From positions 40,310,501-40,374,500 of the forward strand of contig CM074860.1 in assembly GCA_037501455.1 (NCBI GenBank): a stretch of 64,000 bases of DNA, written 5' to 3'. The translations under genes and the position numbers were made by a program. Every line of letters begins with the position of its first letter. The stretch's first letter is position 1. The notes under the pieces were generated by a model. That model worked only from the letters and a program-made list of their open reading frames with translations, did no database searches and was not told where the DNA came from. This DNA is from Lantana camara. Its lineage: Eukaryota > Streptophyta > Magnoliopsida > Lamiales > Verbenaceae. Positions 10,597-21,632 of this stretch are shown here, piece after piece.

Positions 10597-10601
10597 ATCC
10601 C

Positions 10602-10852
10602 TTATGTCAAATATTTTATATTATTGAATAGTTATAGTGGGTTAATCAATTTTATTGGTTTTCATCCAATTATTTGTGATTTTTAAGAAAAATTTCAACA
10701 TCCCTGGCTCAAGCAATATTTTAGAACGATCAAGATAACAAGTTTTTAGCTTGGAAAGTCAGTTTTTCTTGCAGCCGGTGTGGTTTTTTGATATCAAGCC
10801 TCTTGAGTTCATGCAAAGGAGAATATGCTTTGGAAGGTTAGTTGTCCCTTTT
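10602..10852. other. single-copy island between elements A and B, possible exon
   Basis: About 250 bp separate two retrotransposons. A polypyrimidine tract and TTTTTCTTGCAG end at 10774. A 62-nt open stretch follows (10775-10836; reads PVWFFDIKPLEFMQRRICF in one frame), and then AAG/GTTAGT, a good splice donor. This could be a small host exon whose introns were filled by elements A and B. It could equally be chance. I do not recognise the peptide. Confidence 0.3.
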
Positions 10853-13800
10853 TGTAACACCCCTACAAGGGCATCCACGCCTATCCCGCGCTACGGTCCT
10901 AGCTTGTATAGAGAATTGCTATCCATATACCCGCCAAGAACGAAGCAAGCGGTGACAAACGGAGATCCTAGCTAGGCGGTACTAGACTCACAAAGCGCGT
11001 AAACAATCACAAGTATGCGGAAGCTCGAATTAAAATACATTCAACAACGTCTAAGAGCAATATATATTCAACAAGTAGATGACCGTCACGGTCCAGCACG
11101 TAATGCTCAAAATACGGAATGTAAAATCATCCTAGTGACCAACACGGTCCAAACTAGCATAATAACATCATATATTCTAAATCCATAAATCCAAAACATA
11201 AGCGACATAAATATGAAGTATGTAAAGACACAACGAGTACAAGCTAGACTCGACACAACTCTCAAAGCAAGACCCCGCGTAGCAAGACTCCAAAACGCGA
11301 CCTGCGGACACGAAAGGTAAAGGAGGTCAGTTCAAACGGAACCAGTGAGGAGAAGGTTACATAGTTTAAATATAAGAGGTCAATGCATGCTCAAATCAAA
11401 GATGTTCATGATCCGAATTCTTTTGGAAAACAATGCAAGTTTTATAAAAATCGAATCATGAACTGAAGCACCGGCTCGGCGAGTACGAGCACTCCATCCT
11501 TACTTCCCAAACCAAAAGAAATCAAACCAATCCATCCTTACACCGTTGATGTCGAGAGTGTACAGCCCCCGAACATCGCAAAAGAACCATGGAGAAGTGG
11601 GTCCATGAAACCGACCTTCCCCCAAGCTTACCTTAACCCCGAAACCTCCTCGGAGTCTTAGCAAACTTGTCCAAAAGTGGGTACTTCGTAAGGGTTTAAC
11701 CGTCCGCCCTTGCGTTCCCGGTCTTACCACTTACTCCGCCCCGAGCGCTATCAAAAGATCCAACCAAGCAAGCGTCCTTGCAAGGTATACATAACCTCGC
11801 TACACAACTCACACATACGTAACATTCGAACGGAAGTCTCAAAACCATTTTGGGTATCTATCCCATATACCAAAACTTCAAGTTTTACTTGTAAACCGTT
11901 TTCCATAATCGAATATCCAATATACGAGCATAGCTCACAAAACTTGGCTTATAAAGCCTAAATATACCTTTTCAAAACGGGAGTTCAAAACCAATAAACA
12001 TGAAAGGCTATATGTGTCCACAGTTTTGAAATCGTTTCATAAGTATATAACTCCTCACCTTTACCAAGAACTCAAAGGTCGACCACGAGCAACGAACTAC
12101 TCGGCCGGAGACGCACCACCTAACAAGACAAACGTACTAACAAAGGTGAGACTCGACCCAAACCAAGTAAACGACGCACGGCTTAAGTAACAAGTCACTT
12201 ATGAGAGTTATGTATGCTTATGGAGTCATATCATGCACTTAATGAAATGTGAGGATCAATCATGAGCATTTATAGCATGTCAAGGTCACACATAACGTAG
12301 GAAGTCATACAAGTTCAAATAAATGCATAACTTAGCAAAATGTGACAACTTAAGCTTGATCAAGGCAATAAAATCATAACAAGTCATATGCAAGAAGTTC
12401 CACCACATATAATACGGCCACAACTCATTAAAGGTATTATAGAAACAAGAAAAGGGCATACAAGAGTCAAAACAAGCGAAAGGAGTCAAGAAAACAAGGC
12501 TGGGGACAATCCACCCCCGTGGATTTTCCTTCACAAAAAATCCACCCTCGCGGATTTGGTCCAGAAGCTACTGCCTCAAATCCACCCCCATGGATTTTTA
12601 CACAGCAAAAATCCACCCAAGTGGATTCTGCCCAGAACTTAAAAAAAACGTAACAGCCACTTCGACCTCGACGGGAATGAGTTCTAAACACCCCAAAACA
12701 TGAAATTAAGATTCCAAAACCTCAATTAAGCATCATAAAACATTCATACATCATATAAGCATAAAATCCAAGAATAAAATCATTTAAGTAAGAATTACAT
12801 ATATACATAAAAGCTTCATAGTTCAAGCATGCTCTTCAATGGTGAATCTCTAATCCTAGCATGAATTCAACTAAAATTGAATCCAAACCTCACCAAGATT
12901 GCAAGAAATCAAATAAATCTTAGACATGAAAGAATTTCTTCAAATCTTCAAAAACTCAAATATGGTGAAATCAAGAGAATAGATGGAATCCAACCTAAAC
13001 ATGTTTCTAGGGTCCAAATAGCATACGTAAAACACGAATTCATCAAGAAAACATGGATTAAACTTATAAAATTCAACCCTAGTTCATGCTTCTACCAAGA
13101 ACTTCAAGCTCAAAGCATAACCCAAGCATTTACACAAAACCTTACCTTAGGAGCTGAGAATCAAAGAGAATAGCTTGGTCTTGAGTCTTGAATCTCTAGC
13201 TTCAATCTCCTCTCTTGTCTCTTGAAAATGGCTTGAAGGTTTTTGGGTGTTCTTGAGAGAAGATGAATAGTCTTGAGAGAGTTTGCTTGAATCTCTTATG
13301 AAATAACGTCAAATCAGTTTTAGTGTTTAAAAATCTGAATTGGTTATTTGGGTCAGCTATTAGGGTCATGGAGCGGGTCATACGGGTCAGATTATAAGAG
13401 AAATTGGGTCTCAAATTGGGTAATTTCGAAATTGGGTCATAAGTCTTATAAAAAGGTTGACTTTTCGTAGAATGGCTATAACTTCTTCGTCCGAACTCCA
13501 AATCGAGCGATTCAAAAACCCACGAACTTGTAATCTAATTATCTACTCAATTACATTAAGTTCTATCCAGTTTCAGGCTTGGAAAATAAATTTACCTTTT
13601 AGTCCCTAAATTATGCTTCAATGTCCAAATAAGCACATTGTTTTGTTTAAGCATAAAACATGCTATCAAGGCTCAATAAGAACAATACGAGCACATAATT
13701 AACACATTAATTAGTCACGTATTTCATACAAATCATATATTCCACATAAGTTCAAGCATAACGGTCAATTAAGGCATATTATTCACATAATTCATGCAAA

Positions 13801-13860
13801 GAAAAGTAAATCGTTCACTTTCGTAACAAGCTTAACTTGATCGAGAAACGGGGCGTCACA
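10853..13860 (-). repeat. 3' LTR of element B
   Basis: On the minus strand it starts TGTGACGCCCCG at 13860 and ends at 10853. It contains the AATCCAC palindrome array (12508-12628), a TATA candidate inside the palindrome GGCTTATAAAGCC (11946-11958), and the loop hairpin GCTCG/CGAGC around GCGAGTA (11474-11490). The 99-codon open frame at 13202-13501 is present in both LTR copies but has no family signature and is not called as a gene. Confidence 0.94.
12508..12628 (-). repeat. U3 palindrome array, AATCCAC/GTGGATT type
   Basis: Four inverted repeats occur about 30-40 nt apart. The first is AATCCAC-CCCC-GTGGATT (12508-12525). Copies 3 and 4 keep the arms with centres CCCCA and CCAA, and copy 2 has a damaged right arm. 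The array lies some 550-680 nt upstream (sense) of the TATA candidate. The equivalent array in the other LTR is at 20245-20364. Confidence 0.9.
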
Positions 13861-13895
13861 ACCTCCCCTCCTTAAAGAAATCTGGTCCCCAGATT
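13861..13895 (-). other. polypurine tract and adjacent hairpin of element B
   Basis: Minus-strand CTTTAAGGAGGGGAGGT (13861-13877) touches the LTR and is the plus-strand primer. Directly upstream in sense direction is a hairpin with arms AATCTGG/CCAGATT around a 3-nt centre (13879-13895). It is the same arrangement as in A, D, F and G, with different paired bases from A and F. Confidence 0.85.
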
Positions 13896-13956
13896 CACCA
13901 TTGGAAAACAACTCAGGGTGAAAACTTTGCATCTTGTCTTCCGTTTCCCAAGTAGC

Positions 13957-14217
13957 TTATTCGGACTTAAGATCTCTCCAAAGTACCTTAACCAACGGAA
14001 TTTGTCGATTCCTCAACTCTTGGACCTTCCTTTCTAAGATCTTCACTGGTTGTTGGTTAAATGTCAAATCTGATTCCAATTGTACCTCTTCAACCGGCAT
14101 AGTTTCCATCTCATCCCGAAAATACCTTCTCAATTGTGACACATGAAACACGTTATGGATTCCCGTGAGATTCGGAGGTAAATCCAAGCGATAAGGAACT
14201 TCCCCAATTCGTTCCAC
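13957..14217 (-). pseudogene. pol: integrase C-terminus and chromodomain-like tail, element B
   Basis: Reads RIGEVPYRLDLPPNLTGIHN, FHVSQLRRYF and the chromodomain-like [15 protein letters not shown], where it stops. Beyond the stop (13954-13956) the [13 protein letters not shown] end is still readable to about 13900. A further TAG at 14221 separates it from the integrase core. In D the same domain is uninterrupted. Confidence 0.88.
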
Positions 14218-14220
14218 AAT

Positions 14221-14625
14221 CTAAAACGGACCAATGAAACTCGGATTCAACTTACCACCCTTTCCAATTCGTGAGAAACCCTTTCTCGGTGTTGCCTTCA
14301 AGAAAACTCGGTCACCCACTTCAAATCTCAAATCTTTCCTTCTCCGGTCGTCATAACTCTTTTGCCGGTCTTGTGCCGCTTTCATATGTTGCTTAATCTT
14401 TTCCACTTTCTCAATTGCTCCCTTAATCAAATAGGGCTCGGTTCCTCTTTCCAAACCGTTTTCCTCGGTCCATCTCCATTCCTCACGATCCCAATAAAGA
14501 GGAGACCTACACTTACGGCCATACAAAGCTTCGTACGGTGCCATCTTGATCGAAGATTGGTAACTATTATTGTAGGCGAATTCGATCAAAGTCAATTGTT
14601 TATCCCACTCAACCGAAAAATCCAT
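14221..14625 (-). pseudogene. pol: integrase, post-core segment of element B
   Basis: Contains [33 protein letters not shown] and the basic [28 protein letters not shown] segment, ending in FIGPF before a TAG. These are standard sequences between the integrase catalytic core and the chromodomain. It is in pieces and non-functional. Confidence 0.88.
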
Positions 14626-14685
14626 TACACAAGCCCTTAGTAAATCCTCAAGAAACTTAATCGCCCGTTCGGATTGTCCATCGGT

Positions 14686-15291
14686 TTACGGGTGGAATGC
14701 GGTACTAAAACTCAACTTCGTACCCCATAGTCTGTTAAGAACCTTCCACAACTTAGAAGTGAAATGAGGATCTGTATCCGAAATGATACTAGCGGGTATC
14801 CCATGCAATCTCACAATTTCTTGGTGATACAACTCCGCTAATTTCTCCACTTTGTTGGTTGATCGAATCGGTAGAAAGTGTGCAGATTTTGTGAGACGAT
14901 CCACGACAACCCAAATCCTATCAAATCCCTTTCGAACTCTTGGAAGCCCGATCACGAAATCCACGGTGACTTGTTCCCATTTCCACTCAGGAATCGGTAT
15001 CGATTGCAAATTTCCCGCCTGTAATTGATGTTCGGCCTTAACCCGTTGACAAATCACACATCTCTTAACAAAATTAGCCACATCTCGTTTCATTCCATAC
15101 CACCAAAAGTACTTCTTAAGATCCCGGTACATCTTGTTGCCACCCGGATGCATCGTATAGGCGGTCCTATGGGCTTCTTCAAGCACTAACCTTTGCAATC
15201 CATCCGGTATACATACTCGGCCCTTGTACCAAAAGATCCCCAAATCATCAAATCCAAACTTAGACCTCGGATTAGCCTTTGCTCGAATCAC
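14686..15291 (-). pseudogene. pol: integrase zinc domain and catalytic core, element B
   Basis: The HHCC domain ([17 protein letters not shown] and CVICQRVKAEHQ), the first core Asp (VTVDFVIGLP) and the second Asp (SIISDTDPHFTSKLW) are visible. The frame stops immediately before the [12 protein letters not shown] segment that holds the catalytic Glu, so this frame alone lacks the third catalytic residue. Confidence 0.9.
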
Positions 15292-15297
15292 TTGTCT

Positions 15298-15525
15298 TTA
15301 AATCCACTCATCCCTTGATTGAGCATCTAGGATCCTTTGCCTCAAATCCGGCCTTATAGTGATGTTAGCCAACCTCGATTGCGAAACAAGGATCTCGGTT
15401 TCACCTTTACCGGAATTAACCTCAAGATTAGCAATCTTCGCTTTCCGACTCAATGCATCCGCAACTACATTTGCCTTCCCCGGATGATATTGTATGACAC
15501 AATCGTAATCTTCCAAGAATTCCAT
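15298..15525 (-). pseudogene. pol: RNase H-integrase linker of element B
   Basis: Reads [29 protein letters not shown], the junction between RNase H and integrase, and ends with a TAA at 15298-15300. Both ends are in-frame nonsense changes relative to element D. Confidence 0.85.
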
Positions 15526-15555
15526 TCACCGTCGTTGTCTCATGTTCAATTCCTT

Positions 15556-16047
15556 TTATGTGAACAAGTAACGGAGACTCTTGTGGTCGGTAAATACCTC
15601 AAACCTAATCCCATAGAGATAGTGTCGCCATTTCGCTAAGGCAAATATCACCGCGGCCAACTCAAGATCATGTGTTGGGTAATTCTGCTCGTGCTCCTTC
15701 AATTTCCTCGAAGCATAAGCAATCACCCGACCATTTTGCATAAGCACGCATCCCAACCCTTCCTTGGATGCATCGGTAAAAACTGAAAACCCATCCGAAC
15801 CTTCCGGTAGAGTCAACATTGGAGCCCTTTTCAATTTCTCCTTAAGCACACGGAAGCTCTCTTCACAAGCTTCATCCCATACAAACTTTGTTTCCTTCTT
15901 AGTTAATCGAGTGAGAGGTGCAGCAATCTTAGAAAAATCCTTGACGAACCGGCGGTAATAGCCTGCTAAGATAAGAAAAAACCTTACTTCCGACAAGTTC
16001 TTCGGTTGCTCCCAAAGAGAAACTGTTTCTATCTTAGAAGGATCCAC
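15556..16047 (-). pseudogene. pol: RT connection and RNase H of element B
   Basis: Starts at DPSKIETV in the RT connection, followed by [14 protein letters not shown]. RNase H shows [26 protein letters not shown] and [11 protein letters not shown], then TAA. It is frame-shifted from the upstream RT piece (break near 16060-16135). Confidence 0.88.
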
Positions 16048-16828
16048 TGAAATCCATCACCGGAAATAATATGTCCCAAAAATGATACCCGATCCATCCA
16101 AAAATCACATTTGCTAAACTTAGCATATAACTTGTGTTCACGTAGCTCTCAAGTACCAAACGAAGATGTAGAGCGTGTTCCTCAACCGACTTAGAGAAAA
16201 CCAAGATGTCATCAATGAATATAACAACGAACTTGTCCAAGAACTCCTTGAAAACACGGTGCATTAAATCCATAAAAGCTGCGGGGGCGTTGGTTAGTCC
16301 GAAGGGCATCACAACGAACTCATAGTGTCCGTATCTTGTGTTAAAGCCCATCTTCGGTATATCCGACTCCTTAATCCTTAAGTGATAATAACCTTGTCGG
16401 AGATCGAGCTTCGAATATACCTTCGAACCTTGCAACAAATTGAACAACTCTTCGATGTGCGGGAGGGGATAATTGTTCTTCACCGTCATCCTATTCAACT
16501 CCCAATAGTCTATGCACATACGGAGTGTCCCATCTTTCTTCTTCACGAACAACACCGGAGCACCCCAAGGCGAAGTACTCGGCCGTACAAATCCATACGC
16601 CAATAACTCGTCTAGTTGAGTTTTAAGTTCCTTGAGTTCGGCGGGAGCCATTCTATATGGCGTCTTCAAAAATGGCTCGGCCTCTTGGAATAGATCAATG
16701 ACGAATTCGATCTTTCTTTCCGGTGGCAAAGTCCCCAAACTTTCCGGAAAGACATCGGGAAACTCATTTGCCACTTTAGTCTCTTCAAGTTTAACTTGAT
16801 CTTTAGGCCGGTTCAACACATACACCAC
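16034..16828 (-). pseudogene. pol: reverse transcriptase of element B
   Basis: RT fingers and palm: [52 protein letters not shown] and the catalytic [10 protein letters not shown]. After LVLES near 16135 the frame is wrong and the thumb is lost from this frame. The upstream join to gag-protease is also shifted, at the C-run 16846-16849. Confidence 0.9.
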
Positions 16829-18353
16829 ATACCCGGTAGCTCCATCCCCGAATGAGCTTCTTAGCTTCCATCAAACAAATAAACGGAATCCCACGAACGC
16901 TCGAACCCATGATCACACCGGTACCTAACTCAACCTTCTTCCCAAAACAGTCCATCTTCGCCCGATGCGCATACAACCAATCCATACCGAGTATCACGTC
17001 GTACTTTTTTATCGGAATAGCAATCAAATTCGTCGGGTAAATGCATCCCTCAATACTCACCGGACAATCACGATACAAGCAATCAGTTCTAATCATACCA
17101 CCCAAAGGAGAACGCACAATATAAAGCATAGAATCACTCGCAAGAGGCAAATTTAACATAGTAACCATAGAAGGAGTAATAAACGAATGAGATGCACCTG
17201 GATCATATAATGCATGTATGGGAATGTCATGTATGTGGAGTGTACCTTCCACCACGGCGGTAGGGTCGATCTCGGCATTCTCTTGCTCTCCATCCAAAGC
17301 ATAAGCACGTGCATGTGCCACGGGCCTTGCCTCATTACCCGAACCATGAAATCTAGGTTGATCACAATTCCTCACCAAGTGCTTAGTGCTGCCACAATTG
17401 AAGCATTTACCATGCTTCTTCCAACAATTCTCCCCAACATGTGTAGTACTCCCACAATGCTCACATGGATCATGCTTATTCACCACTTGCGGAGTTTGCT
17501 TTCCTTTCCCCTTGTTTCCCATAAAACGACCCCTAGAAGATGGTTGTGGTGACTTAGAGAACGATTGTGGAGTTGTTCTCTTAAATCCCGAACCGGAACC
17601 CATAACACCCTTCTTAGTTCCAAGCCTTTGTTCTTCCGCTTCCACTTTCAAAGCTAACCCGGTAGCATCGGCCCAATTATCAATGTGCACCGGAGCCAAA
17701 GATCTTGAAATCTCCCCACGAAGTCCTTCCATAAATTTCTCGCACTTGCGGTCTTCCACATCGGTGATATGAGGTGCATACGGAGACAATCGGTTGAACT
17801 CGGCAATGTATTCGGTCACGAACATATTCCCTTGCTCCAAATTCATGAATTCCCTCTCACGGCGCTTCCTTACTTGCTTCGGGATGTAATGTGCCCGAAA
17901 CTCTCTAGCGAACATCTCCCATGTAACATTATCTTCACCAACCCCAAGGCGGGATATAGTGCTATGCCACCAATTATAAGCCTCATCACGAAGAAGATCG
18001 ATAGCACACAAAGCCTTATCCGTTTCGATACAAGTAACAACCCGAAAAATCCTCTCAATGGTAGTGATCCAATACTCCGCTTTCAAATCATCCGTAGTGC
18101 CCAGAAATATAGGTGGACGACGCCTACTAAATCGGTCATAAACACTCTCAACTGGAACCGGTGGTGGAGGAGGTGCTTGTGCGGCTTGTTGAGCGGCTTG
18201 TTGTGCATTCACGGCTTGTACAAACTGAGTCATAAGAGCCATAAGATCCGCTACATTAGGTAGAGGCGGCGGTGGAGGTGGATTCTGATTATTCCTCGGA
18301 GGATCTTGCTCATTTCCACGAGCCGGAGAACGGTCACGACGACGTGGAGGCAT
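16803..18353 (-). pseudogene. gag: gag and protease of element B
   Basis: The frame opens MPPRRRDRSPARG at 18353; an upstream Met at 18371 is in the leader. A proline-rich N-terminus precedes the gag core (RRPPIFLGTTDDLKAEYW, FRAHYIPKQVRKRREREF). Two standard zinc knuckles follow (CEHCGSTTHVGENC and CFNCGSTKHLVRNC), and then the aspartic protease site ALYDPGASHSFIT. About 517 residues are open, making this the best-preserved part of B. It ends through a one-base length change in a C-run (16846-16849) just before RT. Confidence 0.92.
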
Positions 18354-18504
18354 CCTACACAATTCATTCATGTATGCATGTTGGTTAGTTATATGCTCAT
18401 GTCACGTAATATCAAGAAAGAAATGCAATTACATAAATTAAAAGCAAGAATTAACGAGATATAAGTAACATAAAGTCTTATGCAAAAGCAAAATACATAA
18501 ACAT

Positions 18505-18591
18505 GAAAGCACATTGTCCCTAAGCCGTACAACCTAGACGACTCAAGAGCCCGATTTTGAACCTTCGGCTCTGATACCAACCAAATAGGGG
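18505..18591 (-). other. primer binding site and conserved leader of element B
   Basis: The site GGCTCTGATACCA (18567-18579; minus strand TGGTATCAGAGCC) is canonical for initiator Met tRNA. The sense sequence after it has GGTTCAAAATCGGGCTCT, GAGTCGTCTAGG and GTACGGCTTAGGGAC blocks shared with A, D and F. Confidence 0.9.
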
Positions 18592-21500
18592 TGTAACGCC
18601 CCTACAAGGGCATCCACGCCTATCCCGCGCTATGGTCCTATCTTGTATATAGAATTGCTATCCATATACCCGCCAAGAACGAAGCAAGCGGTGACAAACG
18701 GACATCCTAACTAGGCGGTACTAGACTCACAAAGCGCGTAAACAATCACAAGTATGCGGAAGCTCGAATTAAAATACATTCAACAACGTCTAAGAGCAAT
18801 ATATATTCAACAAGTAGATGACCGTCACGGTCCAGCACGTAATGCTCAAAATACGGAATATAAAATCATCCTAGTGACCAACACGGTCCAAACTAGCATA
18901 ATAACATCATACATTCTAAATCCATAAATCCAAAACATAAGCGACATAAATATGAAGTATGTAAAGACACAACGAGTATAAGCTAGACTCGACACAACTC
19001 TCAAAGCAAGACCCCGCCTAGCAAGACTCCAAAACGCGACCTACGGACACGAAAGGTAAAGGAGGTCAGTTCAAACGGAACCGGTGAGGAGAAGGTTACA
19101 TAGTTTAAATATAAGAGGTCAATGCATGCTCAAATCAAAGATGTTCATGATCCGAATTCTTTTGGAAAACAATGCAAGTTTTATAAAAATCGAATCATGA
19201 ACTGAAGTACCGGCTCAGCGGGTACGAGCACTCCATCCTTACTTCCCAAACAAAAGAAATCAAACCAATCCATCCTTACACCGTTGATGTCGAGAGTGTA
19301 CAACCCCCGGACATCGCAAAAGAACCATGGAGAAGTGGGTCCATGAAACCGACCTTCCCCCAAGCTTACCTTAACCCCGAAACCTCCTCGGAGTCTTAGT
19401 AAACTTGTCTAAAAGTGGTACTTCGTAAGGGTTTAACCATCCGCCCTTGCGTTCCCGGTCTTACCACTTACTCCGCCCCGAGCGCTATCAAAAGATCCAA
19501 CCAAGCAAGCGTCCTTGCAAGGTATATAGAACCTCGCTACACAACTCACACTTACGTAACATTCGAACGGAAGTCTCAAAACCATTTTGGGTATCTATCC
19601 CATATACCAAAACTTCAAGTTTTACTTGTAAACCGTTTTCCATAAGCGAATATCCAATATACGAGCATAGCTCACAAAACTTGGCTTATAAAGCCTAAAT
19701 ATACATTTTCATAACGGGTGTTCAAAACCAATAAACATGAAAGGCTATAGGTGTCCACAGTTTTGAAATCGTTTCATAAGTATATAACTCCTCACCTTTA
19801 CCAAGAACTCAAAGGTCGACCACGAGCAACGAACTACTCGGCCGGAGACGCACCACCTAACAAGACAAACGTACTAACAAAGGTGAGACTCGACCCAAAC
19901 CAAGTAAACGACGCACGACTTAAGTAACAAGTCACTTATGAGAGTTATGTATGCGCATGGAGTCATATCATGCACTTAATGAAATGTGAGGATCAATCAT
20001 GAGCATTTATAGCATGTCAAGGTCACACATAACGTAGGACGTCATACAAGTTCAAGTAAATGCATAACTTAGCAAAATGTGACAACTTAAACTTGATCAA
20101 GGTAATAAAATCATAACAAGTGATATGCAAGAAGTTCCACCACATATAATACGGCCACAACTCATTAAAGGTATTATAGAAACAAGAAAAGGACATACAA
20201 GAGTCAAAACAAGCCAAACGAGTCAAGAAAACAAGGCTGGGGACAATCCACCCCCGTGGATTTTCCTTCACAAAAAATCCACCCTCGCGGATTTGGTCCA
20301 GAAGCTACTGCCTCAAATCCACCCCCATGGATTTTTACACAATAAAAATCCACCCTAGTGGATTCTGCCCAGAACTTAAAAAAAACGTGACAGCCACTTC
20401 GAACTCGATGGGAATGAGTTTTAAACACCCCAAAACATGAAATTAAGATTCCAAAACCTCAATTAAGCATCATAAAACATTCATACATCATATAAGCATA
20501 AAATCCAAGAATGAAATCATTTAAGCAAGAATTACATATATGCAGAAAAGCTTCATAGTTCAAGCATGCTCTTCAATGGTGAATCTCTAATCCTAGCATG
20601 AATTCAACTAAAATTGATTCCAAACCTCATAAAAACTCAAGCATAATCATTCTACAAAACCAAGATTGCAAGAAATCAAATAAATCTTAGACATGCAAGA
20701 ATTTCTTCAAATCTTCAAAAACTCAAAAATGGTGAAATCAAGAGAATAGATGGAATCCAACCTAAACATGTTTCTAGGGTTCAAATAGCATACGTAGAAC
20801 ATGAATTCATCAAGAAAACATGGATTAAACTCATAAAATTCAACCCTAGTTCATTCTTCTACCAAGAACTTCAAGCTAAAAGCATAACCCAAGCATTTAC
20901 ATAAAACCTTACCTTAGGAGCTGAGAATCGAAGAGAATAGCTTGGTCTTGAGTCTTGAATCTCTAGCTTCAATCTCCTCTCTTGTCTCTTGAAAATGGCT
21001 TGAAGGTTTTTGGGTGTTCTTGAGAGAAGATGAATAGTCTTGAGAGAGTTTGCTTGAATCTCTTATGAAATAGCGTCAAATGAGTTTTAGTGTTTAAAAA
21101 TCTGAATTGGTTATTTGGGTCAGCTATTAGGGTCATGGAGGGGGTCATACGGGTCAGATTATAAGAGAAATTGGGCCTCAAATTGGGTAATTTCGAAATT
21201 GGGTCATAAGTCTTATAAAAAGGTTGACTTTTCGTAGAATGGCCATAACTTCTTCGTCCGAACTCCAAATCGAGCGATTAAAAAACCCACGAACTCGTAA
21301 TCGAATTATCTACTCAATTACATTAAGTTCTATCCAGGTTCAGTCTTGGAAAATAAATTTACCTTTTGGTCCCTAAATTATGCTTCAATGTCCAAATAAG
21401 CACATTGTTTTGTTTAAGCATAAAGCATGCTATCAGGGCTCAATAAGAACAATACGAGCAAATAATTAACACATCAATTAGTCACGTATTTCATACAAAT

Positions 21501-21627
21501 CATATATTCTACATGAGTTCAAGCATAACGGTCAATTAAGGCATATTATTCACATAATTCATGCAAAGAAAAGTAAATCGTTCACTCTCGTAACAAGCTT
21601 ACCTTGATCGAGAAACGGAGCATCACA
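18592..21627 (-). repeat. 5' LTR of element B
   Basis: On the plus strand it runs TGTAACGCCCC to GCATCACA. It is collinear with 10853-13860 with scattered substitutions and an extra 36 bp near 20625-20660. It holds the palindrome array at 20245-20364 and the loop hairpin at 19213-19229, one arm of which has a substitution (GCTCA). Confidence 0.94.
20245..20364 (-). repeat. U3 palindrome array in 5' LTR of B
   Basis: Four copies of the AATCCAC...GTGGATT inverted repeat are preserved at the same spacing as 12508-12628. The fourth copy has centre CCTA instead of CCAA with intact arms. Confidence 0.9.
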
Positions 21628-21632
21628 CTTGT

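Larger units (their letters stand above)
10853..21627 (-). mobile_element. Ty3/gypsy LTR retrotransposon B (degenerate, chromovirus-type)
   Basis: This full-length element reads on the minus strand. Its LTRs are about 3.01 kb (10853-13860, the 3' LTR) and 3.04 kb (18592-21627, the 5' LTR). The flanking 5-mers CTTTT (10848-10852) and CTTGT (21628-21632) match at four of five positions. The primer site is next to the right LTR and the polypurine tract next to the left. Gag, protease, RT, RNase H, integrase and a chromodomain-like tail follow gypsy order. The coding part has two frameshifts and at least five stops. The LTRs differ by an estimated 1-2% plus a 36-bp indel near 20625-20660. Confidence 0.94.

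Noticed and set aside
13202..13501. 99-codon frame present in both B LTRs (also 20969-21268)
   Set aside because: Conservation is explained by LTR identity; there is no homology signal and it lies in the U3 region.
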